Assembly: GCA_947462875.1 (NCBI GenBank)
Contig: CANHQJ010000009.1
Span: 79,954-143,953 of the forward strand
DNA: 64,000 nucleotides
Direction of reading: 5' to 3'
Source of the DNA: Verrucomicrobiia bacterium
GTDB lineage: Bacteria > Verrucomicrobiota > Verrucomicrobiia > Verrucomicrobiales > Akkermansiaceae
The translations under genes and the position numbers were made by a program. How positions within the stretch are numbered: position 1 is the first letter of the stretch; each line of letters opens with the position of its first letter. The notes beneath the pieces are model-generated. The model saw only the letters and a list, made by a program, of their open reading frames with translations. It was not told the origin of the DNA and made no database searches. Shown piece by piece: positions 42,003 to 51,045 of the stretch.

Positions 42003-44561
42003 TTAGTCGCGGGTGATGACCTCATCGAGATTGAGAATGACATTGGCACAAGCGGTGTAGGCGGCGAGTTCGATGGGGTCGGTTGCTGCGACGGGGGCGT
42101 CGCCGGCATCGATCAACTTCGCGGCTTCCTGTGGCGCGGCGCGGTAGGTGGCGAGATGGTGGGCGAAGCTTTTTTGCATGATGGCTAATTCCTGGCCGGT
42201 GGGTTCGCGCAAGGTGGCGTTACTGAATCCCCAGGACAGGCGTTGCGCAGTCGTGGTTCCACCTTCCTTCATCATACGCTGTGCCAGCACCCGGGCGGCT
42301 TCGACGTAGGTGACTTCGTTCAGCAAGGAGAGAGCTTGCAGCGGAGTGTTGGTGTTGGAGCGCTTGACGGTGCAGATTTCGCGTGTGGGGGCATCAAACA
42401 AGAGCATGGTGGGAGGGGCTGATGTGCGTTTGCGGATGGTGTAGAGGGTGCGTCGGTACAAGCCGCCGTTCGGATCGTGTTTGTAGTTGCGCAAGTCGCC
42501 ATAGACGCTGGTCTCATCCCAAACCCCGTTCGGCATGTAGGGACGCACGCTGGGTCCGCCGATTTTGCGATCGAGCAGTCCGCTGATGGCCAGTGCCTGA
42601 TCACGCACGGCTTCGGCCGAGAGGCGAAGGCGCGGAGCGCGCGCGAGCAATCGATTGTAGGGATCCAGTTCGAGCAGGGCGGGGGTGAGGCCCTTGACAT
42701 TCGACGATTGCCGATAGGTCGCGCTCATGACCATGCGTTTCTGCATCGCCTTCATGTCCCAGCCACTTTTCATAAACTCCGTGGCGAGCCAATCGAGCAA
42801 TTCCGGGTGGCTCGGTGGCTCCGATTGCATGCCGAAATTTTCGCTGCTCTTGACGATGCCGTTGCCGAAAAAGCGTTCCCACTGGCGGTTGACCCAGACG
42901 CGGGCGGTGAGGGGATTTTGCGGGGAAACGATCCATTGCGCGAGTGTCAGGCGGTTGCGCGGGGCATTGGCGGGTAGCGGTGGCAACACGGCGGGCGTGT
43001 TGGCAAAGACCTCTTCGCCCTTTTCCGTATACTGGCCGCGATGCAGGATGTGGGCGGGGCGTGGTTTTGGCAGTTCCTCCATCACCATGGTGACGGGCGT
43101 GGCCAGATCGAGTTGCGCCAATTCTTTCTGCAAGACCGCCAGCTCCGCGGACAGTTGTTTGCCAGGGTGATCGATGTTGTCACGGAAATACTTGCTGAGC
43201 TGCTCCGCTTGTTTTTTGTCCCGTTTCTTCGGCTCGATTTCGATGATTTTTTTGATGTTGGCGGGCGTTTGCGAGTGCACTTTGGCGTTTTTCTCCCAGT
43301 CGCTTTGGGCTTTTGCGATGGCTTTGTTCGCTTTGGCGAGCGCCGCGTTCACCTCAGCGATTTTGGTTTCCAGCTCTTTGGAGCGCTTGAGCTGTTCCGG
43401 CGTGCCGACGCGGATCACGGGATCGAAATTGCCACCGGAGCGGTTCTTCGCGCCGATCGCGACCCCCGTTTCATTGATGTTGTTGAAAAACGCGAACATC
43501 TGGTAGAATTCCTTTTGCGAAACAGGATCGTATTTGTGATCATGGCAACGTGCGCAGCCGAGGGTGAGGCCGAGCCAGGTGGCGCCGGTGGTATCGACGC
43601 GATCGATCACGTTTTCCACGTGCCATTCCTCCGGAATCAGGCCGCCTTCGCCGTTGAGCCGGTGATTGCGATGGAATCCGGTCGCCACGATTTGCGCATT
43701 GCCCGGCTGGGGCAACAAGTCGCCGGCGAGCTGTTCGATGGTGAATTGATCAAACGGTTTGTTCTCATTGAAAGCGCGGATCACCCAGTCGCGCCAAGGC
43801 CACATCACACGCGAGCTGTCGCTCTGGAAGCCGTGGCTATCGGCGTAGCGGGCGTAATCCAGCCATGTGCTGGCCATGTGTTCGCCGTAGGCGGGCGATG
43901 CCAGCAAGCGATCGACGAGGGCCTCGTACGCCTCTTTCGAAATGGTGTAGCCCGCGCCATCGGCAGTGCGGCAGGCATTGACAAAAGCCGCCACCTCGGC
44001 AGGCGCAGGCGGCAGGCCGGTTAGGTCCAACGTGACACGCCGGATCAGCGTGTGCGGATCAGCGGGCGGGGAAAGCTGCGCCTGGGCCTGCTCGAGTTTT
44101 TCCAATACAAAGGCATCGATGGTATTGCCAAAAGCGGCCCCTTTGCTTTTCACCGCGGGGACTTCCGGCCGCTTCGGCGCGACGAAGGCCCAGTGTTCCT
44201 GATACTCCGCGCCTTCGGTGATCCAGCGTTTGAGCAATTCCTTTTGTGTGCCGCTGAGGACTTTATGGGTCTTGGGCGGGGGCATGATTTCATCCTCATC
44301 GTCGGTGAAAATCCGCTCGATCAAGTCGCTCTCCTCGGGCTTGCCCGGAACGATGGCACCCGCCTTAATGGCATCGGCGCGGATGTCCAGGCGCAGATCT
44401 TCCTCGCGGTGCTTCTCATCCGGGCCGTGGCAGTAATAGCAATTTTCCGACAGAATGGGCCGGATATCGCGGTTGAAGCTGACTTTTCCCTCGGCAGCAC
44501 ACAGCCGCAAGGTCGCGAGAAAAAGACAAAAGATTCCTGGAATACGCGGTCGCATGGTCAT
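42003..44561 (-). CDS. PSCyt1/DUF1549/DUF1553 haem-binding exported protein
   Basis: The 852-residue protein has a signal peptide in residues about 6-23 (RIPGIFCLFLATLRLCAA). Next is a PVC-type cytochrome c module with the haem site ENCYYCHGPDEKHREEDLRL (about 35-54). DUF1549 follows (DLTGLPPAPAEVAAFV near 175; YARYADSHGFQSDSS near 235; LGCARCHDHKYDPVS near 333, a second CxxCH-type site), a coiled-coil insert (about 395-500), then DUF1553 (RVWVNRQWERFFGNGIVKSS near 550; NTNTPLQALSLLNEVTYVEA near 740). It heads the two-gene operon with DUF1501 and diverges from trxB. Confidence 0.93.
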   Translation of the reverse strand: MTMRPRIPGIFCLFLATLRLCAAEGKVSFNRDIRPILSENCYYCHGPDEKHREEDLRLDIRADAIKAGAIVPGKPEESDLIERIFTDDEDEIMPPPKTHKVLSGTQKELLKRWITEGAEYQEHWAFVAPKRPEVPAVKSKGAAFGNTIDAFVLEKLEQAQAQLSPPADPHTLIRRVTLDLTGLPPAPAEVAAFVNACRTADGAGYTISKEAYEALVDRLLASPAYGEHMASTWLDYARYADSHGFQSDSSRVMWPWRDWVIRAFNENKPFDQFTIEQLAGDLLPQPGNAQIVATGFHRNHRLNGEGGLIPEEWHVENVIDRVDTTGATWLGLTLGCARCHDHKYDPVSQKEFYQMFAFFNNINETGVAIGAKNRSGGNFDPVIRVGTPEQLKRSKELETKIAEVNAALAKANKAIAKAQSDWEKNAKVHSQTPANIKKIIEIEPKKRDKKQAEQLSKYFRDNIDHPGKQLSAELAVLQKELAQLDLATPVTMVMEELPKPRPAHILHRGQYTEKGEEVFANTPAVLPPLPANAPRNRLTLAQWIVSPQNPLTARVWVNRQWERFFGNGIVKSSENFGMQSEPPSHPELLDWLATEFMKSGWDMKAMQKRMVMSATYRQSSNVKGLTPALLELDPYNRLLARAPRLRLSAEAVRDQALAISGLLDRKIGGPSVRPYMPNGVWDETSVYGDLRNYKHDPNGGLYRRTLYTIRKRTSAPPTMLLFDAPTREICTVKRSNTNTPLQALSLLNEVTYVEAARVLAQRMMKEGGTTTAQRLSWGFSNATLREPTGQELAIMQKSFAHHLATYRAAPQEAAKLIDAGDAPVAATDPIELAAYTACANVILNLDEVITRD

Positions 44562-44684
44562 TGATTACCACTCAATACGATCCGATGCAAAGAAACTTTC
44601 TTTTCCGTAAGACAGTCTCCGAATTGCCTCGGATGTGTGGTTGACAATCGGGGTGTATCGTCGAAACTCGCCGCAGCTAATCTT

Positions 44685-45617
44685 ATGGAAGAAGTCATTA
44701 TCATCGGAACCGGATGCGCGGGATACACCGCAGCGATTTACACCGCACGTGCGAACCTCAAGCCGCTGATGCTCTCGGGCACGCAGCCGGGCGGTCAGCT
44801 CACCACCACCACCGAGGTGGAAAATTTTCCCGGCCATCCGGACGGCGTCATGGGACCGGAGCTCATGATGAAAATGCAGGCGCAGGCGGAAAAATTCGGC
44901 ACCCGCATCGCCTATGAAATGGTGGAAAGCGTCACGCGCCGCGACGATGGCACTTTCGCCGTGAAAACGGGCTCAGCCACCCACGAGGCGAAAACCGTGA
45001 TCGTCGCCACAGGTGCGGCACCGCGACACCTCGGCTTGCCGAACGAGCAGAGCCTGATCGGCCGCGGCTTGACTTCGTGCGCGACCTGCGACGGCGCGTT
45101 CTACCCCGATGTGCCCGTGGCTGTCATCGGTGGCGGCGACAGCGCCTGCGAGGAAGCGGGTTTCCTCACCCGTTTTGCCAGCAAGGTGTATCTGGTGCAC
45201 CGCCGCGATGAATTGCGCGCTTCGAAAATCATGGCCGAGCGCGCCTTGGCCAATCCCAAGATCGAGCCGCTGTGGAATTCGGCGGTCAGCGCCTACCTCA
45301 CCGATGAAAAAGGCGAAATGCGTGCGATCGCTTTGAAAAATCTCGTCGATGGCAGCGAGCGGGAAGTGGAAGTGAAATGCGTTTTTGTTGCCATCGGCCA
45401 CGTGCCGAACAGCGGTTTCCTCGGCGGTCTCGTCGATCTCGATGAAAACGGCTACATCCTGCAAACGCCCGGCCGCACCTCCACCAAAACGCCCGGTCTG
45501 TTTGCCGCAGGCGACGTGGCGGATCACTACTACCGCCAGGCGATCACGGCGGCGGGACAAGGCTGCGCCGCTGCTCTCGAAGCAGAACGCTACCTCGCCG
45601 ATCACGAGGGGCATTGA
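44685..45617 (+). CDS. trxB: Thioredoxin-disulfide reductase
   Basis: An NADPH-dependent FAD enzyme that reduces thioredoxin. The FAD site is at the N-terminus (EEVIIIGTGCAGYTAAIYTA), where Gly-Cys-Ala replaces the more usual Gly-Pro-Ala. The redox pair is SCATCDGAFYPDVPVAVIGG (about residues 132-151), which also contains the start of the NADPH-binding motif; GLFAAGDVADHYYRQAITAA (about 273-292) closes the FAD site. The start is the ATG at 44685; the frame to 44637 is a chance extension. The product has 310 residues. A strong terminator follows 15 bases after the stop. Confidence 0.96.
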   Translation: MEEVIIIGTGCAGYTAAIYTARANLKPLMLSGTQPGGQLTTTTEVENFPGHPDGVMGPELMMKMQAQAEKFGTRIAYEMVESVTRRDDGTFAVKTGSATHEAKTVIVATGAAPRHLGLPNEQSLIGRGLTSCATCDGAFYPDVPVAVIGGGDSACEEAGFLTRFASKVYLVHRRDELRASKIMAERALANPKIEPLWNSAVSAYLTDEKGEMRAIALKNLVDGSEREVEVKCVFVAIGHVPNSGFLGGLVDLDENGYILQTPGRTSTKTPGLFAAGDVADHYYRQAITAAGQGCAAALEAERYLADHEGH

Positions 45618-45632
45618 GCCGATCGAATCGAC

Positions 45633-45674
45633 AAAAAAACGCGACATCAGTGATGATGTCGCGTTTTTTGTTAG
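45633..45674. terminator. Bidirectional terminator between trxB and a secreted-protein gene
   Basis: AACGCGACATCA and TGATGTCGCGTT form a perfect 12-bp stem with loop GTGA; six T follow on the plus strand and seven A precede it, so it can stop transcripts from both sides. The minus-strand gene ends at 45687. Confidence 0.93.
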
Positions 45675-45686
45675 GATCGAAACGGA

Positions 45687-46145
45687 TCAGCGTCCGCGGT
45701 AGGCGTATTGCAGAACGTAGTGAGCGCCATTGTAGGTGCTGTTGAACATGGTCACCTTGAGGTAGTAGGTGCCTGTCCAGCGCGGGGTGATGCGCACGAC
45801 CGCGAGCGAACTGCGATCGCTGTCCGATCCGATGAAATTGCCATTCTCATCATAGACCGCAAGGTCCACGTCATAGGCGTCCTCGCAACCGCTGGCGGCG
45901 AGGCAGTAGCTGTTACCGGCATACAGGGTGGTGGCGATCACGACAGAACCACCGCGGCGCAGCAGGCCTTGGGAAAAGCTATCGCGGCATTCCCAGCCTT
46001 GATTGCGCAGTCCGACAAAGAGTGCCGCCGCCGTGTAGCGTGCGCCGGGAACGGAGCCGGGCAGGAAGGAAGTGGGCATCATCGCAAGCAGCAAACCTGC
46101 GACCATACCGCGAACCGTGGAGCGTTGGAAAAAGGAAGTTTTCAT
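45687..46145 (-). CDS. Secreted PPC-like beta-sandwich protein
   Basis: The 152-residue protein has a signal peptide (RGMVAGLLLAMMPTSFLPGS, about residues 12-31). The rest resembles a bacterial pre-peptidase C-terminal (PPC) type beta-sandwich: VDLAVYDENGNFIGSDSDRS (about 93-112) and TPRWTGTYYLKVTMFNSTYN (about 119-138) are typical strands. Two cysteine pairs (WECRDSF; YCLAASGCEDAY) may form disulfides. It is normally a domain attached to enzymes; here it stands alone. It lies 33 bases behind the next upstream gene on the same strand. Confidence 0.74.
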   Translation of the reverse strand: MKTSFFQRSTVRGMVAGLLLAMMPTSFLPGSVPGARYTAAALFVGLRNQGWECRDSFSQGLLRRGGSVVIATTLYAGNSYCLAASGCEDAYDVDLAVYDENGNFIGSDSDRSSLAVVRITPRWTGTYYLKVTMFNSTYNGAHYVLQYAYRGR

Positions 46146-46178
46146 ATCGTTGTAAGGATGGTGATGAGTGGATGAGGA

Positions 46179-47021
46179 TTATTTTTTTTCTGGAGCACCT
46201 TCGAGCGCGGCGAACCCGTCCTTCGCGGCGGCGGCGATTTTGGCGATCGCCTCTTTTGAGATGGCGGCTTCTTTTTCGACCTTGGTCAGTTTGGCGATTT
46301 CCGAGAGGGCGGCGGCGGCTTTGGAGGCATCCTTCACGCGCCCCTCGGGCAACTTCGCGACGCGACCGGCGAGGTGCTCGGCGAGTTCGCTCTGGCGCAG
46401 TTGTTTCGAGGCATCCTCATTGTAGGCGGCATCGATCTGATTCGCGATCAGGCCGAATCCATGAATCCAGCCACTGGCGGAAATCATGGTGATCAAGTCG
46501 AGGTCGCCGTCTTTCGCGAGGTTGACCAGCAGTTTCGTGCGGAAGGCATCGGCGGCGGTGGATGCTTCGCCCCATTTTCCGGCATCGACCATTTCGCCGA
46601 TTTTTTTGCCTTCGGCGAGCACCAGTTCATCGGCGCCCAGTTCCTTGCCCACGGAGAAGAGTTGTTTGCCGACGGCACGCGTTTTTTCGGCATCCTTCGC
46701 GTGCAGACAAATGAATCCATCCGCCAGCAACTCACCGAGCGCGTGGGCGAGTTGCGAGTCGGATCCATCGGTGGCGACGGCATCGATCTTGATATTGCCA
46801 ACGATGGCTTTCAGGTCGATTTTGTCGCTGGCGGCCTGCAGCAGTTCGCCGGGATTGGGGATGGTGAAATTTTCGCGCGCCGCCGTGAGGTCCTTGGCAT
46901 CGAGCGCGGTGGTGGGTTTGCCCGGATCGCTCTTTGTCGTCTCTTCAGCGCCGATGGATGTCACGCCCAGCAGCAGGCAGGCGGTGAAAGGAAGCATGGT
47001 TCGTGGTATCTGTTGTTTCAT
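46179..47021 (-). CDS. Exported helical protein of unknown function
   Basis: No family recognised. From the ATG at 47021 (MKQQIPRTMLPFTACLLLGV) it has 280 residues; ATGs at 47036 and 47054 are alternatives. A signal peptide ends near SIGAEE. The mature protein is Ala/Lys/Asp-rich and predicted helical: ELLQAASDKIDLKAIVGNIK (about residues 58-77), HALGELLADGFICLHAKDAE (about 93-112) and SGWIHGFGLIANQIDAAYNE (about 183-202), with a long Lys/Ala tail. It is probably cotranscribed with the PPC-like gene downstream. Probably a soluble periplasmic binding or scaffold protein. Confidence 0.66.
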   Translation of the reverse strand: MKQQIPRTMLPFTACLLLGVTSIGAEETTKSDPGKPTTALDAKDLTAARENFTIPNPGELLQAASDKIDLKAIVGNIKIDAVATDGSDSQLAHALGELLADGFICLHAKDAEKTRAVGKQLFSVGKELGADELVLAEGKKIGEMVDAGKWGEASTAADAFRTKLLVNLAKDGDLDLITMISASGWIHGFGLIANQIDAAYNEDASKQLRQSELAEHLAGRVAKLPEGRVKDASKAAAALSEIAKLTKVEKEAAISKEAIAKIAAAAKDGFAALEGAPEKK

Positions 47022-47159
47022 AAGTGTGTGTGTCATTGGCTTAACGGCATTCACCGATTGACAAATTTGTTAGCGGTTTCCGTGCCGAGTGGCAATCATA
47101 TTATGGAATAATGTTCGCCAGAGGGACGAGGGGAACTGTCCTGCGCATCCACCGGCTTG

Positions 47160-47615
47160 TCAGCGCTTTTGACTGTTAGGAGCGATGACCAGCGTTACAA
47201 CCCGCGTCTCGCTATCAATATCGATCAACCACAACAAAGCTGCCTGCTGACATGCTTGATCAATCGCGGAGCCGAAATCCATCTCATCGGCCTTCAGTGT
47301 AACAGTTTTTGGTTTGGATGGTTTCGTATCCTCCGGCGTGAATGGATCCTTGGCATTGCCTTCGATCTGCGACTTGCGAATCACGAAATTCATCCTCGGG
47401 TGGTTGCCACGTCTCAAGCTCTCATTCAAGGCCGCCACAGCTTCATCAATCGAAGCATCTTTGATCTCAATGTTCTTGAGCTTAACCTTGCGAAGTGACT
47501 CTACAAATGCTGCCTTCGCGGCGTAATCATCTCCTAAAGCGCGAAACCCTTCGACTCCAAAAAGAACAGTGCTGCATGTTACCAGACAGCCAAGAATACT
47601 CATACACTTAGTCAT
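47160..47615 (-). CDS. Small exported protein with STN-like segment
   Basis: The 151-residue protein has an N-terminal signal (MSILGCLVTCSTVLFGVEG, about residues 5-23). The segment KLKNIEIKDASIDEAVAALN (about 45-64) and the C-terminal LKADEMDFGSAIDQACQQAA with LLWLIDIDSETRVVTLVI (about 107-144) have the strand-helix-strand rhythm of secretin/TonB short N-terminal (STN) domains, which occur in several Verrucomicrobia orphan proteins. No pore domain follows. AT-richer than most of the window. It shares its strand with the next upstream exported protein gene, 45 bases away. Confidence 0.66.
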   Translation of the reverse strand: MTKCMSILGCLVTCSTVLFGVEGFRALGDDYAAKAAFVESLRKVKLKNIEIKDASIDEAVAALNESLRRGNHPRMNFVIRKSQIEGNAKDPFTPEDTKPSKPKTVTLKADEMDFGSAIDQACQQAALLWLIDIDSETRVVTLVIAPNSQKR

Positions 47616-47660
47616 CTTATTGGATTTTTTATTTCCGCTAACATCGAGGCTTATTAAGCA

Positions 47661-48182
47661 CTATCGGGATCGACTCTCCGATTCAGGTTGAGGTTTTTTG
47701 TCATCATCAGGATTCGCTTCAGAATGGTTAGCGCGTTGTGCAGTGCCGGCTTTTTGTGCGTTTTTTTGATCGATTTTGAGCTGATTGTCGGGAAGTTTTA
47801 CCATTGTGGCTAGCCGTCTTGCCGACGACACTGCTTCCTCCCAATTGGGAAACTCGATCTCAAAATAGGAGTCAGGACCGCGATTTGCAGTTACCAGGTA
47901 GACTTCGACGATTTTGTCTTCGAGCTTGATCATGGGAAACCATCCTTTCACAGGCTCTGCGGTCAAATAGGCTCGCAGCAAATTCGGGCGATTGCTTTCA
48001 TTCACTACTTCAATTCGGCGCACCTTTGGTGTCGGTAGGCGTTCCAGCTTTGTTGAAAAAATGATCTGATCTCCTTCGATTCTTGCTGTGCGTATGTCAG
48101 GCTCCTCACTAACCGAGAAGAAGAAGCTTTCGGATCGAACTGTCGTCGAAAGAAGAAGCAAGCAGAAGAGAGTGGCACGCAT
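47661..48182 (-). CDS. Small exported hypothetical protein
   Basis: The 173-residue protein has a clear signal peptide, MRATLFCLLLLSTTVRSES. The mature part is mostly beta (QIIFSTKLERLPTPKVRRIE, residues about 39-58; DKIVEVYLVTANRGPDSYFE, about 88-107), ending in a disordered charged tail of Asn, Ala, Glu and Asp (about 135-173). No family recognised. It is followed by the STN-like gene in the same direction. Lower GC and weak codon bias set these two apart from the trxB and DUF1549 regions. Confidence 0.64.
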   Translation of the reverse strand: MRATLFCLLLLSTTVRSESFFFSVSEEPDIRTARIEGDQIIFSTKLERLPTPKVRRIEVVNESNRPNLLRAYLTAEPVKGWFPMIKLEDKIVEVYLVTANRGPDSYFEIEFPNWEEAVSSARRLATMVKLPDNQLKIDQKNAQKAGTAQRANHSEANPDDDKKPQPESESRSR

Positions 48183-48404
48183 ATTACAGCAGTAAAGTTT
48201 TGTTCGCAGCCGGTCTGATGGTTAGATCAAATCGCTTTCCGTAATCTACTCAACCAGAGTCACCTCGTCACTGCAAGAAATAAACCGGAAATTGGTCGCT
48301 CATCATCTCAATCAACGAGATGCTTGGGAGTAGTTGATTTGGAGAATCCTTCTGGAGAAACGAGGGATGGATTGTCAGGGGATGTGAGCCGCGCAGGCGC
48401 TCGG

Positions 48405-50969
48405 TCACTTCGGTGCGGCGAAAACTTCCAGCTCGTAGATACTCCAGTATTTTCCAGGCTTGGTGCCGTGTTGGAGGATGCGGAGGTGAGAGCCGGCGGC
48501 GGGGGGGAAGCTGATGGTGGTCAGCGCACCCGTGCCGGCGCCTTTGCTCAGCGATGTCCATTTTTTCCCGTCCTCGCTGATCTGCACTTCGTATTGCTGC
48601 GGAGCATCGTTGGGTGAGGTGGCCGTGTGCAATTCGATGCCGGAAAGCTTGGTGGGCGATGGCAGATCGATCTGCACCCACATGCCGGGGACTTGGGGCG
48701 TTTTGCTGTCCCAGCGGGTGGCGGAATCTCCATCGATCGCATGGCTAAGCTTTTCCGCATTGTGGCTGCTGCTGAGTTTCCATGACTTGCGGTTGGGCAG
48801 TGGCTGGGGGGCGAGGGCGCGGAGTTCCTCGATGGTCCAGGGCTTGGTGCGCGAGGAAACTTCCTTGCGCAGTTTGCCCACGGATTTGGCATCGACCAAT
48901 GGCGCGCTGTTGCCGAAGGCGTTGCGGATGTAGCTGCTGACATCGGCCAGCCACTGATCGCTGTTGGTGTTCTGCGGAATCATTTGCGATTCGTAGGTTT
49001 TGCCTTCGATGGGGCCTTCCAGGCCGTTGAGCAATACGCGCAGGAGGGCATCGCCCTGGCGCACGGTTTTCGAGTTTGCCAGTGGCGGGGCGAGGGTTTG
49101 GCCTTTGACGCCGGGGATGGGTGTGCCGTGGCCGTCGGGCCCGTGGCAGGCGAAACACACTTCCTGATAGATTTTCATGCCGCGCTCGAGTTGCTTGCGG
49201 TCGGCAGGGGAAAAGCTTTTGGAAATGGTGGGGCCGGTGGAGAGCAGGGCTGCACCGATTTCTTTCAGTCCGGGCGTTCCGGCCACGATGAGGTGTTGTG
49301 TGGCATGCTCTTTCCACTGCGGAAACTTGTGGAGCTTGGCGCTGAGGATGGACTGGAGTTTGACCTGATGATGCGGGTCATTGGCGGCGGATTCGATATC
49401 GGCGACAAAGGTGGTATCGCCGGCCTTGAGCAAGGTTTCGCTGGCGCGGATGGCTTGCACGCGGACCATGGGATCCTTGTCCATGTAAGCCTGGCGTGCC
49501 AGGGCGGGGGTGAGGGCACCCAGGCCTTCGATCGTCCACAGAGCGTGGATGCGGGCCAGTGGTAGCGGATGGCTTTCGAGCATGTGTTCTAACTCGGGGA
49601 GCACGGATTTGTCGCCTTTCACAATCAGCAAGCGCTGGGCGGTATCGCGCCACCAGCCATTGGGATGGGCGAGATGTTTCACCCATTGCGAGGGGCTTTC
49701 CTCCAGCATTTTCGGCTGTGGGCCGGGTTTGTGATCTTTGTGCACGAGACGCCAGATGCGGCCGCGGCCGACGTTGTTTTGGAAGCCGTATTGCTGCACC
49801 ACTTTGCGCAGGTAGGAACCCTCGCGCACCCAGTTTCCTTCCTGAATGATGCCGCGGTACATATCGACGATGTAGAGGCAACCATCGGGCCCCGTCGTCA
49901 TGTTCATCGGGCGGAAGCAGAGATCGGTCGAGCGGATGAACTCGGATTGCGGATGCGGATTGCTGAGAACGGTGAGGCCTTCCTTGTCCGTGACGACCGA
50001 GCGACGGATCAAACGTCCCACGGGCTCGGGCAGAAAAACGTTGCCATACAATTCGGCGGGGAGGCGGTCGCCGCGGAACACCGTTTGTCCGGCGCAACCG
50101 GTGAAGTGATTCAGCGTGCCATCGGGGCGGGACTTGTTAGGGCCGCCCTGATAATCGCGGGCACCGACGAGCGGCCAGGTGACATCGAAGTCCTTTTCTT
50201 TTTGTGAAGGCGGGTTGAGGTTGCCGTAGACGATGGGAACCTGATAGGTGTGCAGGCCTTTTTCGCCACCCGCATTGCTCCACCACATCTTGCCGTAGTC
50301 ATCCTGGGCGAGCCCCCATTGGCCGCCGTTCGAGGGGGTTGATTCCTGCAAAGGAGCGGAGTTCTCGCCGGTCCAGCGGAGTCGATAGGAATTGTAGGTG
50401 GTGTAAATCCAGTTATCCATCCCCCAGATCAGGCCGCTGGGTTGGTGCTCCATATTTCCGCCGCGCGGGCCGCCCTTGAACCAGAGTTGATTGTCATCGG
50501 CGACGCCGTCGCGATTTTTATCGCTGTAAATCGTTAGGTCGGAAGTGTTGGTGATGCCTAACAGAATGCGGTCGTCGAGTGGGAGGATCATGCGCGGCAG
50601 CAGCACGTCTTTGAGATAGACCGAGTGCTTGTCGAAGACCCCGTCGCCCTTGCTGCTGACGTGCTTGCTGACGACGCTGCGCGGGGTGATTTCATCCGTG
50701 CCATCGATGTCCTGCATGTAGGTGCGCATTTCCGCGATGTACATGGCGCCATTGGGATCGAAGGCGATGGCGACGGGCTCCTTGATCTGCGGCTCGCTGA
50801 GCACGAGTTCGAGGCTGTAGCCTTCGGGCAGTTGCACCGTTTTCAAAAACTCCTGCGGGCTGAGGAATGGCACCTGCGGTTGCGGGGTGAAATCGAGCGG
50901 CGGTGGAATGGCGACAGCGGGTGAGGAAATCACGCAGGCGAGAGCCAGGGACAGTGGGTTTGTTTTCAT
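48405..50969 (-). CDS. PVC-type dehydrogenase / cytochrome c / discoidin-domain protein
   Basis: The 854-residue exported protein has a signal at about 1-21 (LSLALACVISSPAVA). Domains in order: a PVC membrane-bound dehydrogenase beta-propeller (about 40-420; YSLELVLSEPQIKEPVAIAF, GAMYIAEMRTYMQD, DGCLYIVDMYRGIIQEGNWV), HEAT-like helices (about 450-580), a class I cytochrome c with EVCFACHGPDGHGTPI (haem at about 603-607), and a C-terminal F5/8 type C (discoidin) domain (about 725-852; DGDSATRWDSKTPQVPGMWV). Such proteins are very common in planctomycetes and verrucomicrobia and are presumed to oxidise sugars at the cell surface; the substrate is unproven. Confidence 0.92.
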   Translation of the reverse strand: MKTNPLSLALACVISSPAVAIPPPLDFTPQPQVPFLSPQEFLKTVQLPEGYSLELVLSEPQIKEPVAIAFDPNGAMYIAEMRTYMQDIDGTDEITPRSVVSKHVSSKGDGVFDKHSVYLKDVLLPRMILPLDDRILLGITNTSDLTIYSDKNRDGVADDNQLWFKGGPRGGNMEHQPSGLIWGMDNWIYTTYNSYRLRWTGENSAPLQESTPSNGGQWGLAQDDYGKMWWSNAGGEKGLHTYQVPIVYGNLNPPSQKEKDFDVTWPLVGARDYQGGPNKSRPDGTLNHFTGCAGQTVFRGDRLPAELYGNVFLPEPVGRLIRRSVVTDKEGLTVLSNPHPQSEFIRSTDLCFRPMNMTTGPDGCLYIVDMYRGIIQEGNWVREGSYLRKVVQQYGFQNNVGRGRIWRLVHKDHKPGPQPKMLEESPSQWVKHLAHPNGWWRDTAQRLLIVKGDKSVLPELEHMLESHPLPLARIHALWTIEGLGALTPALARQAYMDKDPMVRVQAIRASETLLKAGDTTFVADIESAANDPHHQVKLQSILSAKLHKFPQWKEHATQHLIVAGTPGLKEIGAALLSTGPTISKSFSPADRKQLERGMKIYQEVCFACHGPDGHGTPIPGVKGQTLAPPLANSKTVRQGDALLRVLLNGLEGPIEGKTYESQMIPQNTNSDQWLADVSSYIRNAFGNSAPLVDAKSVGKLRKEVSSRTKPWTIEELRALAPQPLPNRKSWKLSSSHNAEKLSHAIDGDSATRWDSKTPQVPGMWVQIDLPSPTKLSGIELHTATSPNDAPQQYEVQISEDGKKWTSLSKGAGTGALTTISFPPAAGSHLRILQHGTKPGKYWSIYELEVFAAPK

Positions 50970-51045
50970 GAGGAAAAGGGCAAAATGCTTACGGAAGCAG
51001 TGGGATGCTACGTGATGAGCGAGCTTGTGCTTTCAGGTGATTTGC

